DNA from: Mucilaginibacter sp. UR6-1
GTDB taxonomy: Bacteria > Bacteroidota > Bacteroidia > Sphingobacteriales > Sphingobacteriaceae
NCBI RefSeq assembly: GCF_020880975.1
Contig: NZ_JAJIWP010000005.1
Coordinates: 1 to 64,000, forward strand
Reading direction: 5' to 3'
DNA: 64,000 nucleotides
The first letter of the stretch is position 1; each line of letters starts with the position of its first letter. Of the stretch, positions 47,642 through 56,677 are shown piece after piece. Both the position numbers and the translations under genes were made by a program. Below the pieces are notes generated by a model, which was given only the letters and a program-made list of their open reading frames with translations, did no database searches and was not told where the DNA came from.

Positions 47642-47669
47642 AAAGCTAAAAGACCAAAGCATAAAGCTT
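47642..47669. repeat. Four-copy AAAGnnn heptad array after aconitase
   Basis: AAAGCTA, AAAGACC, AAAGCAT, AAAGCTT follow each other without a gap, starting 9 bp after the aconitase stop and ending before its terminator hairpin. Confidence 0.7.
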
Positions 47670-47676
47670 TTATAAT

Positions 47677-47709
47677 AAAAACGCCGCTCAAATTGAGCGG
47701 CGTTTTTTT
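47677..47709. terminator. Terminator between aconitase and the NmrA-like gene
   Basis: A near-perfect palindromic stem AAAACGCCGCTCAA/TTGAGCGGCGTTTT with A and T runs on both sides, between convergent genes. Confidence 0.92.
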
Positions 47710-47727
47710 GTTAGAACTGAATAGCTA

Positions 47728-48609
47728 TTAACCATTAAATTTCTCCGCAAACTCTTTCGCAAAATCCTCTAATTTACGATTATGTAACTGAGTTTTCTGC
47801 TGATCAAAGTCTGTCCACAGGATGCCTTTGCGTACGGCGGTGCCCATTTCCACGTAGTTTTTGGCAACCTCTGGCGGTAAGCCCGCTTGTACCATGCCCT
47901 CGTAGGCTTGCTCGTCGGTAAATTCAACCCAGGGTAGTTCGGGCTTGCCTATGGCTGCGCCTAATAATCTGGCTATGTCGGTAGTAGTGCGGTCGTCGCT
48001 GGCTACGTAGCTGATGGTTTTACCCTCAAATGGTTGTTGTAAAGCTTCGGCTATGGCATCGGCTATATCAGCAGGGTGTACCATCACCAGCCTTGTACCT
48101 GCGGGATAGTTCGAGCCAATGATACCGGCCTGTTTAATCAGCGGTATATCATTAAATAAATTATAATAGAACATATTGGCGCGCAGATATTTTATAGCCA
48201 CGCCATCAAGCTGGTTAAGTAGCTGCTCCACATCGTGCAAACCGGCTATCGGCCCGGTGCCGCTATCCAGATGCGCGCCTATGCTGCTTAAAAATACTAC
48301 CTTATTTATACCCGATGCTTTGATGGCTTCGGCATAAGCCTGGCCTACCTTGTTAATCCCCTCGCGCATATTGCCGTTACCAAAATTGGGCGGCACCATG
48401 CCATATACAGCATCGGCACCGGTAAATGTTTGGGTGAGAAATGCGGCATCATTTAATGAGCCGATAGCCGCCTGTGCACCAAGTTGTTCTATCCCGGCTA
48501 TTTTATCGTTATTGCTACTAATTATAGTTACCTGGTGCCCTGCGGCGATAAGTTGTTGGGCCAATGGTTTGCTGATGTTTCCTAATGATCCTGTTACAAT
48601 GATTTTCAT
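47728..48609 (-). CDS. NmrA/QOR-type NAD(P)H-binding oxidoreductase
   Basis: A 293-residue atypical SDR of the NmrA-like group. The Rossmann motif is VTGSLGNISKPLAQQL (a TGxxGxxG variant), followed by YGMVPPNFGNGN and VVFLSSIGAHLDSGTGP. There is no YxxxK pair, as is usual for this group. It is divergent from an HxlR regulator whose start is 86 bp away. The same layout is known for the quinone oxidoreductase gene qor2 and its DUF24 regulator QorR in Corynebacterium, so NAD(P)H-dependent quinone reduction is a reasonable but inferred role. Confidence 0.8.
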   Translation of the reverse strand: MKIIVTGSLGNISKPLAQQLIAAGHQVTIISSNNDKIAGIEQLGAQAAIGSLNDAAFLTQTFTGADAVYGMVPPNFGNGNMREGINKVGQAYAEAIKASGINKVVFLSSIGAHLDSGTGPIAGLHDVEQLLNQLDGVAIKYLRANMFYYNLFNDIPLIKQAGIIGSNYPAGTRLVMVHPADIADAIAEALQQPFEGKTISYVASDDRTTTDIARLLGAAIGKPELPWVEFTDEQAYEGMVQAGLPPEVAKNYVEMGTAVRKGILWTDFDQQKTQLHNRKLEDFAKEFAEKFNG

Positions 48610-48637
48610 GATGTTTTTATTTTTTGTTTTGATGAAA

Positions 48638-48677
48638 CAAAGCTATATTAGCACTTACTTTTATACAAGTACTTACC
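48638..48677 (-). promoter_or_regulatory. Promoter-operator of the NmrA-like gene, HxlR site
   Basis: Minus strand: -7 box TAGCTTTG (48638-48645, TAnnTTTG) and CTTG at 48666-48669, exactly 20 bp apart. GGTAAGTA (48670-48677) adjoins the -33 box. ACTTAC occurs twice on the plus strand (48653 and 48671, 18 bp apart). The layout matches that at 59461-59500 base for base in spacing. Confidence 0.55.
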
Positions 48678-48694
48678 CTAAAGTATGTATCAGC

Positions 48695-49093
48695 ATGACA
48701 GCCATTAAAGAAGCATCAACCATACAGGAGAACAAGGGCTTTGCCCTTGAGCAATGCCCCGTAACTTATATTATGGAAAAGATAGGCGGATATTGGAAAC
48801 CCATTATTCTCTATCATTTACTATCAGGCACAAAACGTTATAACGAGCTGCGTCGCGCCATACCCGCCATTACCGAAAAAATGCTGATACAGCACCTTAA
48901 ACAACTGGAAGCTGATAAGCTGCTCATCCGTGAGGCAAAGCCGGTGGTGCCGCCGTATGTTACCTATACGCTTACACCCGCAGGCGAAAAGCTGAAAAAA
49001 GTTTTGTTTGAAATGGCCGAGTGGGCTATTGAGGATAGCAAAAACAACGCCCTCGAAATTTACAAGGATTTAAGTGGGTCATCGTTACAATAA
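48695..49093 (+). CDS. HxlR (DUF24) family regulator
   Basis: A 132-residue winged-helix repressor of the HxlR/DUF24 family. The start at 48695 is chosen because the longer frame overlaps the divergent NmrA-like gene. CPVTYIMEKIGGYWKPIILY is the family core; Cys21 in the CP pair matches the redox-sensing Cys6 of YodB. Recognition helix region: TKRYNELRRAIPAITEKML, and the wing region VPPYVTYTLTPAG. It likely senses electrophiles or quinones and controls the divergent NmrA-like gene, and perhaps the TrxR-like gene downstream. Confidence 0.88.
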   Translation: MTAIKEASTIQENKGFALEQCPVTYIMEKIGGYWKPIILYHLLSGTKRYNELRRAIPAITEKMLIQHLKQLEADKLLIREAKPVVPPYVTYTLTPAGEKLKKVLFEMAEWAIEDSKNNALEIYKDLSGSSLQ

Positions 49094-49146
49094 ATCGGGG
49101 CGGTAAATCGTTCATCAATCAACAATAAAAATACAGATCAAAAACT

Positions 49147-49177
49147 GCGGCATGGCTAACCCCCATGCCGTATTTTT
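49147..49177 (+). terminator. Terminator after the HxlR gene
   Basis: CGGCATGG (49148-49155) pairs with CCATGCCG (49163-49170), 7-nt loop, then TATTTTTT. It lies 54 bp after the HxlR stop and separates it from the flavoprotein gene. Confidence 0.8.
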
Positions 49178-49230
49178 TGGCGTTCGGTTTTATCATATCC
49201 ACATCATAAACTTTATTATACCTGTTAAAC

Positions 49231-50142
49231 ATGGAACCACAAACGAAATTTGATGTCATCATTATTGGCGGCAGTAACTCGGGGCTGTCTGCCGGTATGG
49301 CTTTGGGCCGCTCGTTATTCAATACTTTAATTATAGATAGCGGCAAGCCCTGTAACCGCCAAACACCACACTCGCACAACTTTATTATGCACGATGGCTG
49401 GACACCGGCTGACATGCACACCGCTGCCAAAAAGGATGTGCTGGCCTACCCAAATGTTAAATACCTTAACGGTACAGCCACTACACTTACCGGCAGCAAC
49501 AATAATTTTGAATTAACATTAGCAGAGAGCGATAAGACTTATCAAGCCAAAAAGGTTATCATTACTACAGGGATAAAAGACATTTTTCCTGATATTGCAG
49601 GTTTTGCCGAGTGCTGGGGGATATCTATTATACACTGCCCCTACTGCCATGGCTATGAGTACCGTGATGAGGAAACCGGCATTTTAGCTAATGGAGATAT
49701 AGGCTATGATCTGGCTAAACTCATATCAAACTGGACTAATAAGTTAACCGTTTTTACCAATGGCAAAGCCACCTTTACCGGGGAGCAACAACAGGTATTA
49801 AACAGAAATAACATCAATATTATTGAAGCTAACATAACCGGGGTTGAACACCAGGATGGCTATATTAATAAGCTACAATTAAGTAACGGCGAAAGCTTAG
49901 CATTAAAAGCGCTGTATGCCCGTTTACCCTTTATACAACACACCGATATTGCTGAAAAAATTGGGTATGAATTTACCGAACAAGGTTATATTAAGGTAGA
50001 TATGTTACAAAAAACCAGCGTTCAGGGCATATTTGCCAGCGGCGATTGCACCTCGCCTATGCGTGCTGTTTCGGCAGCGGTGGCGAGCGGTACCATGGCC
50101 GGTGTTGCCGCCGGTAAGGAATTGATGGAAGAGCGATTTTGA
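49231..50142 (+). CDS. TrxR-like NAD(P)/FAD-dependent oxidoreductase
   Basis: A 303-residue low-molecular-weight thioredoxin-reductase-like flavoprotein. The FAD site is IIIGGSNSGLSAGMALGRS; the redox pair is CPYC in IIHCPYCHGYEYRDE (canonical TrxR has CATC); the FAD-closing motif is FASGDCTSPMRAVSAAVASG. The NADPH-binding motif in the middle is degraded: GILANGDIGYD lacks the usual GxGxxA. Such enzymes are often linked to HxlR regulators in Bacteroidota, and one lies directly upstream here. The substrate is unknown. Confidence 0.85.
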   Translation: MEPQTKFDVIIIGGSNSGLSAGMALGRSLFNTLIIDSGKPCNRQTPHSHNFIMHDGWTPADMHTAAKKDVLAYPNVKYLNGTATTLTGSNNNFELTLAESDKTYQAKKVIITTGIKDIFPDIAGFAECWGISIIHCPYCHGYEYRDEETGILANGDIGYDLAKLISNWTNKLTVFTNGKATFTGEQQQVLNRNNINIIEANITGVEHQDGYINKLQLSNGESLALKALYARLPFIQHTDIAEKIGYEFTEQGYIKVDMLQKTSVQGIFASGDCTSPMRAVSAAVASGTMAGVAAGKELMEERF

Positions 50143-50150
50143 TAAAAATA

Positions 50151-50182
50151 AAAGCCTGCCCTTAATACATAAAGGCAGGCTT
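50151..50182. terminator. Terminator between convergent genes
   Basis: AAGCCTGCC pairs with GGCAGGCTT around a partly paired 14-nt loop, 9 bp after the flavoprotein stop. Confidence 0.75.
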
Positions 50183-50207
50183 ACTTGTGCTCCGTAAATG
50201 GTAATAG

Positions 50208-50990
50208 TTAATTAAACGTCATCAGGTCGGTATTTGTAACTGCCTGTGCGTAAAACTCTTTATACCCATACTTCTCAGGGTTTTCAATAACTTGTTTCAT
50301 GGCCACCAGTTTATAAACATACATACCGGTTTCGTGGTTAAGGTGCATACGGAAATAATTTTCCTCATGTTGTTTATGCATAGCCCTCACCAGTTTAATT
50401 GAGCCATTATTGTATGCGGCGGCAGCCAGCGTCCAGCTACCAAACTCATCAAACAATTCATTTAAATACTTGCATGCCGCAACGGTTGATTTACGCAGGT
50501 TTAAGCGCTCATCCTTATTTTTGCTAACTTTTAAGCCATAGCTGCGCGCGGTACCCGGCATAAACTGCCACGGGCCACGGGCACCCTTGCGTGAAGTACC
50601 TTCGCGAAGGCCCGACTCAACCAACGGGAGGTATTTAAAGTCTTCGGGAATACCGTACTTTTCAAGTATCGGCACAATCACCGGAAATAGTTTCTCTGCC
50701 TTTATATGCAGAATGTTCGACTGAACTTTTGTATAAGAATGCATCCACAGCGAATAGCTCATTTTGCGGTTCACCCGTTTATTTTCAACAGGCAAATTTT
50801 CTTCGGCAAAACTATAATCGGCAACCTCATCTTTGGGCGGTTCAATCAACGCGAACCGGGTTGCGTTATGCGCTACACTTGGCCGTTTAACTACTGTTGC
50901 ATTAGAAAGATCAAAAGCCGAAATGATAACTACCACCAACATTACGGAGCACGTAATTAAGTGTTTTTTTGTCATTCCTTTTTTTACCAT
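50208..50990 (-). CDS. Lytic transglycosylase (SLT domain, MltD-like)
   Basis: A 260-residue murein-cleaving enzyme. An N-terminal membrane/signal segment (HLITCSVMLVVVIISAFDL) precedes the SLT domain: FKYLPLVESGLREGTSRKGA holds the catalytic Glu, then GPWQFMPGTARSYGL, and AAAAYNNGSIKLV near the end. No LysM repeats are present, unlike E. coli MltD. The start is ambiguous between 50990 and the Met six codons in. Confidence 0.9.
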   Translation of the reverse strand: MVKKGMTKKHLITCSVMLVVVIISAFDLSNATVVKRPSVAHNATRFALIEPPKDEVADYSFAEENLPVENKRVNRKMSYSLWMHSYTKVQSNILHIKAEKLFPVIVPILEKYGIPEDFKYLPLVESGLREGTSRKGARGPWQFMPGTARSYGLKVSKNKDERLNLRKSTVAACKYLNELFDEFGSWTLAAAAYNNGSIKLVRAMHKQHEENYFRMHLNHETGMYVYKLVAMKQVIENPEKYGYKEFYAQAVTNTDLMTFN

Positions 50991-51208
50991 TTAGTGTACA
51001 ATATGTAAAACTTGGTGCAAAAGTACGTTATATAAATCACATTATCAAATACTTACATTTTACTTAGTGTTTTGGGCGTTTTTAAAACCGCTAAAAATCG
51101 GCTGTAAAGTACTGTTAAACACGGTTTTTGCGCCCATATAAAAACTTGTAAAATCTGTTTAAAAACACTACCTTTGTTCCTCCGCTGCGAAGCGTAAAAC
51201 AAAAAATT

Positions 51209-52534
51209 ATGGTATTTAAAAGACCAGGGAACAGTCGCGACGACAAGTCCAACAGATCACCAAACAAGTTCTCAAAAGGTGATGACTCAAGAAGACCATC
51301 ATCCGGGTCACGCGGTAAATTCTCCGCAAAAAGTGACAAAGGTGATAACTACAATCCCTCAAAAAAGTTTGACAAAGACAAAACCGGCGACCGCAAGCCC
51401 TTTTCGGCACGTGGCGACAAACCGTTTTCACCCCGTGGTGATAAGCCGTTTGCCTCACGCGGCGACAGGCCGTTCTCATCACGAAGCGATAAACCGACCG
51501 ACAGGCCAAAACGCAGCAGCAGCGAGGGTAATGAATATGGCGATAAAAAACCATTCTCATCATCACGACCGAAGCCATACAGTGGCCGCCCAACTGATGG
51601 CGACAGGCCACAAAGAAGTTTTGGCGGCGACAGAGGCACCCGTGGCCGTAGCGAAGGCGGATTTAAAAAACGCGAAAACTCAGACTTTAAGGATAAACCT
51701 TACCGCGAAAGAGATGACCGCCGCACGCGCAATCGTGATAACAACGAAGGCAGTGATGCACCGGTAAGAACCATGCGCGGCCGTAAAAACCCGGCCGAGC
51801 CAAAGGAAAAAGAAAATGATGGCCTGATCAGGCTGAACCGTTACATAGCCAATGCAGGCATTTGCTCACGCCGTAAGGCTGATGAATTAATTGAGGCCGG
51901 TGTGGTATCAGTAAACGGCGAAGTAATATCAGAACTGGGCTTTAAGGTTGATCCCGCCAAGGATGTTGTTCGCTATAACGGCGAAACCCTTAAGCGCGAA
52001 AAAATGGTTTACGTACTGCTGAACAAACCTAAAGACTATATTACTACTACCGACGATCCGCAGGAACGCCGTACCGTAATGCACCTGGTTGAAAAGGCCA
52101 GCAAAGAGCGTATTTACCCGGTTGGCCGCCTTGACCGTAATACAACAGGTTTATTGCTGATGACCAATGACGGCGACCTTGCCGATAAGCTTTCGCACCC
52201 GCGCAGCAACATTGTTAAGCTTTACCAGGTTGAATTAAGCAAAGGCCTTACCCAAGGCGACCTTAACAAGATAGAATTCGGGGTTGAACTGGAAGATGGC
52301 TTTATTAAGCCCGATTCGGTATCCTACGTTCAGGGTGGTACCAAACGCGAGATAGGTATACAGATACACAGCGGCAAAAACCGCATTGTGCGCCGTATAT
52401 TTGAATCATTAGGCTACGAGGTAGTTAAGCTTGACAGGGTGGTGTACGCCGGCCTTACCAAAAAGGATTTGCCGCGCGGCCGCTGGCGACACCTTGAAGA
52501 AAAAGAACTGATACAGCTAAAGCACCTGCTATAA
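51209..52534 (+). CDS. rluB: 23S rRNA pseudouridine synthase, RluB type, with long disordered N-terminus
   Basis: A 441-residue protein. From about residue 206 it is a complete RluB/RsuA-type enzyme: S4 RNA-binding domain LNRYIANAGICSRRKADELI, then the catalytic block VGRLDRNTTGLLLMTNDGDL with the catalytic Asp, and IHSGKNRIVRRIFESLGYEV. The first 205 residues are a low-complexity Arg/Gly/Ser/Asp/Lys region with repeats of the type (S)RGDKPFSP and stretches of RD. Such tails are frequent on RNA enzymes of Bacteroidota and may add RNA affinity. RluB-type activity is inferred from the family (U2605 in E. coli numbering). Confidence 0.9.
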   Translation: MVFKRPGNSRDDKSNRSPNKFSKGDDSRRPSSGSRGKFSAKSDKGDNYNPSKKFDKDKTGDRKPFSARGDKPFSPRGDKPFASRGDRPFSSRSDKPTDRPKRSSSEGNEYGDKKPFSSSRPKPYSGRPTDGDRPQRSFGGDRGTRGRSEGGFKKRENSDFKDKPYRERDDRRTRNRDNNEGSDAPVRTMRGRKNPAEPKEKENDGLIRLNRYIANAGICSRRKADELIEAGVVSVNGEVISELGFKVDPAKDVVRYNGETLKREKMVYVLLNKPKDYITTTDDPQERRTVMHLVEKASKERIYPVGRLDRNTTGLLLMTNDGDLADKLSHPRSNIVKLYQVELSKGLTQGDLNKIEFGVELEDGFIKPDSVSYVQGGTKREIGIQIHSGKNRIVRRIFESLGYEVVKLDRVVYAGLTKKDLPRGRWRHLEEKELIQLKHLL

Positions 52535-52542
52535 TATATACG

Positions 52543-52567
52543 AGCCCCTTTTTAAAGGGGCTTTTTT
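52543..52567 (+). terminator. Terminator after rluB
   Basis: AGCCCCTT pairs with AAGGGGCT, 4-nt loop, followed by TTTTTT. Confidence 0.88.
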
Positions 52568-52677
52568 GTTGGCTGTAAAATCATTTTATTTATTAACTAC
52601 CTTTTTGACAGATATTTCTATGAGCCACCCAGGCAAGTAACTTGAGCCGTACACGTAATACAACAAAATATAAAGAG

Positions 52678-52711
52678 TTGATATTTGTATAGTTAATAAA
52701 CAAATTATCAA
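52678..52711. promoter_or_regulatory. Inverted repeat ending at the aldo/keto reductase start
   Basis: TTGATATTTGT (52678-52688) and ACAAATTATCAA (52700-52711) are inverted with one bulge and an 11-nt spacer. The repeat ends 2 bp before the ATG. It is a candidate operator, or an mRNA hairpin covering the start site. It resembles the repeat at 55407-55434 in position and in TTTGTAT...ACAA words. Confidence 0.45.
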
Positions 52712-52713
52712 CA

Positions 52714-53685
52714 ATGAAAAACATATCAAAAATACACCTTGGCCAAAACGGCCCGCTTGTATCTAAACTCGGGTTAGGCTGCATGCGCATGTCATCCGTT
52801 TGGGGAGGCCCCGTTAATGATGAAAATGAAAGCATCGCCACCATACAGCAAGCCCTTGACAGTGGTATCAACTTTTTAAACACCGGCGATTTTTATGGTG
52901 CCGGCCATAACGAATTACTTGTAGGCAAGGCTATAAAAGGCCGCCGGGATGATGCTTTTATCAGCGTAAAGTTTGGCGCTATATTTTATGCCGGCCAATG
53001 GCTTGGTTTAGATCTTCGCCCGATAGCCATCAAAAACTTTATCAATTACTCATTAACGCGTTTGGGTATAGATACCATTGACCTTTATCAGCCATGCCGC
53101 CTGGATAACAGCGTGCCGGTTGAGGACGTTATCGGTACGGTTGCCGACCTGATAAAAGAAGGGAAGGTGCGCTACCTGGGCGTATCTGAAATTACGGCAG
53201 ATCAATTACGCAAAGCTAACAGCGTACACCCGGTAACCGCCCTGGAGATAGGTTATTCGCTGGCTGATAGGCAGATTGAGAGCGACTTGCTGCCTACCGC
53301 TAAAGAATTAGGCATTGGCGTGGTGGCCTTTGCCAATACCGCCGAGGGTTTACTAACCGGAGAAATGAAAGCACCGCTGGCGGCTGATGACTACCATAAC
53401 CATTTTACACGCTTTCAGGGCGATAACCTGATCAAAAACCTGGAGAAGGTGGAGATATTTAAGCAAATAGCTAAGGACAAGGGCTATACCCCTACCCAAC
53501 TGGCCATTGCCTGGGTTAACGCGCAGGGCGAGCATATTATGCCGTTGGTAAGTATGAGCCGCAGAACAAGGCTGCCTGAAAACCTGCAGGCTATGGATAT
53601 AACATTCACTGCTGAGGAAGCAGAAATTCTTAACACACACTTTGCTCCGGGTGCCATATTGGGCAGCACCTACCTGCAACGTTAA
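52714..53685 (+). CDS. Aldo/keto reductase with altered catalytic tetrad
   Basis: A 323-residue (beta/alpha)8 protein of the aldo/keto reductase superfamily. The usual D-Y-K-H tetrad is read here as Asn56 (INFLNTGDFYG), Tyr61, Lys86 (ISVKFGA) and Cys128 (DLYQPCRLD), so Asp and His are replaced while Tyr and Lys remain. From memory, NTGDFYG is shared by a subgroup of bacterial members, so the protein is probably functional. The NADPH site near the C terminus (MPLVSMSRRTRLPENLQAM) is retained. A palindromic repeat abuts its start. It is single, with its own terminator. Confidence 0.88.
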   Translation: MKNISKIHLGQNGPLVSKLGLGCMRMSSVWGGPVNDENESIATIQQALDSGINFLNTGDFYGAGHNELLVGKAIKGRRDDAFISVKFGAIFYAGQWLGLDLRPIAIKNFINYSLTRLGIDTIDLYQPCRLDNSVPVEDVIGTVADLIKEGKVRYLGVSEITADQLRKANSVHPVTALEIGYSLADRQIESDLLPTAKELGIGVVAFANTAEGLLTGEMKAPLAADDYHNHFTRFQGDNLIKNLEKVEIFKQIAKDKGYTPTQLAIAWVNAQGEHIMPLVSMSRRTRLPENLQAMDITFTAEEAEILNTHFAPGAILGSTYLQR

Positions 53686-53686
53686 T

Positions 53687-53720
53687 AACAAGCGGGGCTG
53701 AACAAAGCCCCGCTTGTTTT
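53687..53720 (+). terminator. Terminator after the aldo/keto reductase
   Basis: A 13-bp perfect stem AACAAGCGGGGCT/AGCCCCGCTTGTT (53687-53699 with 53706-53718), 6-nt loop, T-run. Confidence 0.92.
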
Positions 53721-53735
53721 ATATATTTACGAGAA

Positions 53736-54539
53736 ATGACAAACCCGACCGAAATAATTCCCGGAGTACTATTTTATTCCTACTACTCATCGGTACGTAA
53801 GGATAAGGTAGCATTTTTAGAACATACCACCCTGGTAATGCAGGTGTCGGGCAGGTTTGCTATGGAAACGGCTACCGAAAAATTTTCGATGGAAACCGGG
53901 CAGATGTTGCTGATACGCAGAAACCAATTGGGCGAACTTACCAAAACCCCGTTGAACGGCGAACAATATCAAACCATTGTTATTTGCTTAAAGGAGGATA
54001 TGCTCAGGCAGATAGCGCTGGAAAGCAATATAGAAACGGAAAAAAGATACGTTGGCCCACCAAACATCCTTCTACCCGCCAATGATTTTCTGCAGGCCTT
54101 CTTTCAATCAGTGCTGCCCTATGTACGCCATTCAGAAGAAAGAATAACTGACGCGGTAGGGATGCTGAAAGTTAAGGAGGTTGTGCTGTTGCTGCTGCAT
54201 ATTATGCCTGAACTGAAGAACTTTTTGTTCGATTTTTCTGAACCATATAAAATTGATCTGGAAAAATTCATGCTCAGCAATTTCCATTTTAATGTACCTG
54301 TCGAAAAGTTTGCACGGCTTACCGGCAGGAGCCTTGCCGGTTTTAAACGCGACTTTCAAAAAGCGTTTGGTATGCCCCCGCGGCATTGGCTGCAGGAAAA
54401 AAGATTGATGGAAGCCCGCCATCTTATTGAAGAGAAAAAAAGAAAACCATCCGCCATTTATCTCGATCTTGGCTTTGAAAGCCTCTCCCATTTTTCGCAT
54501 TCCTTTAAAAAGAAGTTTGGCAAAGCACCTACAGCGTAG
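53736..54539 (+). CDS. AraC family regulator
   Basis: A 267-residue regulator with an N-terminal cupin-like sensing domain (LVMQVSGRFAMETATEKFSM, GQMLLIRRNQLGEL) and a C-terminal AraC domain of two helix-turn-helix units: FNVPVEKFARLTGRSLAGFK and PSAIYLDLGFESLSHFSHSF, ending KKKFGKAP. It starts 16 bp after the terminator of the aldo/keto reductase and 16 bp before another AraC gene. Its target is probably among the neighbouring oxidoreductases, by position only. Confidence 0.9.
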   Translation: MTNPTEIIPGVLFYSYYSSVRKDKVAFLEHTTLVMQVSGRFAMETATEKFSMETGQMLLIRRNQLGELTKTPLNGEQYQTIVICLKEDMLRQIALESNIETEKRYVGPPNILLPANDFLQAFFQSVLPYVRHSEERITDAVGMLKVKEVVLLLLHIMPELKNFLFDFSEPYKIDLEKFMLSNFHFNVPVEKFARLTGRSLAGFKRDFQKAFGMPPRHWLQEKRLMEARHLIEEKKRKPSAIYLDLGFESLSHFSHSFKKKFGKAPTA

Positions 54540-54555
54540 TTAACCCGCGCTGTAA

Positions 54556-55389
54556 ATGTTACCTTTAACAATGCGGCACCAGGAATTTAAAGTACCTAAC
54601 GAATTACAGGGTACTATAAAATGCTTTTGGCACAACAGCAATAATTTTGGTACCTCGCCAACAACTTTTGAGGTGATGCCTGATGGCTATGCCGAGATCA
54701 TTTTTTACTTTGGTGAGCTTTACAGCCTTACATCGAGTGGCTACATGCAACCATTGCCATCACCATTTATGATGGGACTGCTTAACAAGCCGGCGCATTT
54801 TTATACCCAAAATCAATTACAGATCATCGGTATCCGCTGCTTCCCCTGGACGGTGTTTGACCTGCTCGGTTTGCCCCCGGGTAAAGATAGTTTACGTGTG
54901 TTTGAGCACCCTATCGCAGGGCTTCAGCCTCAACTCAATACCTGTATGCAGGCTGGCAACATAGCCGGTGCTATAAACATTGTTACACAATTTTTTACAA
55001 ACGCCGTAACAGAGCCAGCCAGCGGCAATATGCTGTATAAGGCAGGTGATGCCATGATTATGGCCAGGGGCACCCGGCCGGTAAGCCGCATAGCGGCAGA
55101 GGCACATGCAACGGTACGTACGCTGGAGCGAAATTTTAAAAGATCATCAGGGCATACGGTTAAGGATGTATCGGCACTGATGCGCTTTGAGCAGGTGCGC
55201 AACCATTTATGGATTTATCCGGATGCCAGCCTTGCCGGCCTGGCACATGAGCTTGGCTATACTGACCAAGCCCACCTGAGCAGGGAATTTAAACGCTACA
55301 GCGGCACCACGCCCGCTGCCTTCGCACGCAAGGCAAAGCAGGGTAAGCCGCTTAATGGCGATGATTTTGTCGCATTTGTACAAGCCTGA
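54556..55389 (+). CDS. AraC family regulator with DUF6597-like sensor domain
   Basis: A 277-residue regulator. The N-terminal half (LQGTIKCFWHNSN, EVMPDGYAEIIFYFGE, GIRCFPWTVFDLLGLP) has the pattern of the DUF6597 sensing domain; the C-terminal half is an AraC domain with RPVSRIAAEAHATVRTLERN and SLAGLAHELGYTDQAHLSRE, then FKRYSGTTPAAF. Start at 54556 or at the Met five codons later. It lies 46 bp before the Tet(X)-like gene on the same strand and is the nearest regulator to it. Confidence 0.88.
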   Translation: MLPLTMRHQEFKVPNELQGTIKCFWHNSNNFGTSPTTFEVMPDGYAEIIFYFGELYSLTSSGYMQPLPSPFMMGLLNKPAHFYTQNQLQIIGIRCFPWTVFDLLGLPPGKDSLRVFEHPIAGLQPQLNTCMQAGNIAGAINIVTQFFTNAVTEPASGNMLYKAGDAMIMARGTRPVSRIAAEAHATVRTLERNFKRSSGHTVKDVSALMRFEQVRNHLWIYPDASLAGLAHELGYTDQAHLSREFKRYSGTTPAAFARKAKQGKPLNGDDFVAFVQA

Positions 55390-55406
55390 TATAGCAGCGT
55401 TGCTCA

Positions 55407-56566
<1,160 letters not shown>

Positions 56567-56677
56567 GGTATTTTATTGGATCGTTAAACATCCCCGGTTT
56601 GGTTACAAACTCCCGCAATTAAGGTACAAGTAACCGGCTGTACATGCTGAACTTTGATTATCATTAAAAATAAAATT

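Noticed and set aside
48350..48694. N-terminal extension of the first HxlR gene
   Set aside because: It overlaps the divergent NmrA-like gene on the other strand, and the HxlR family starts shortly before the CP cysteine.
51216..51611. Antisense frames over the low-complexity part of rluB
   Set aside because: Result of the biased codon composition in the RGDKPFS repeats.
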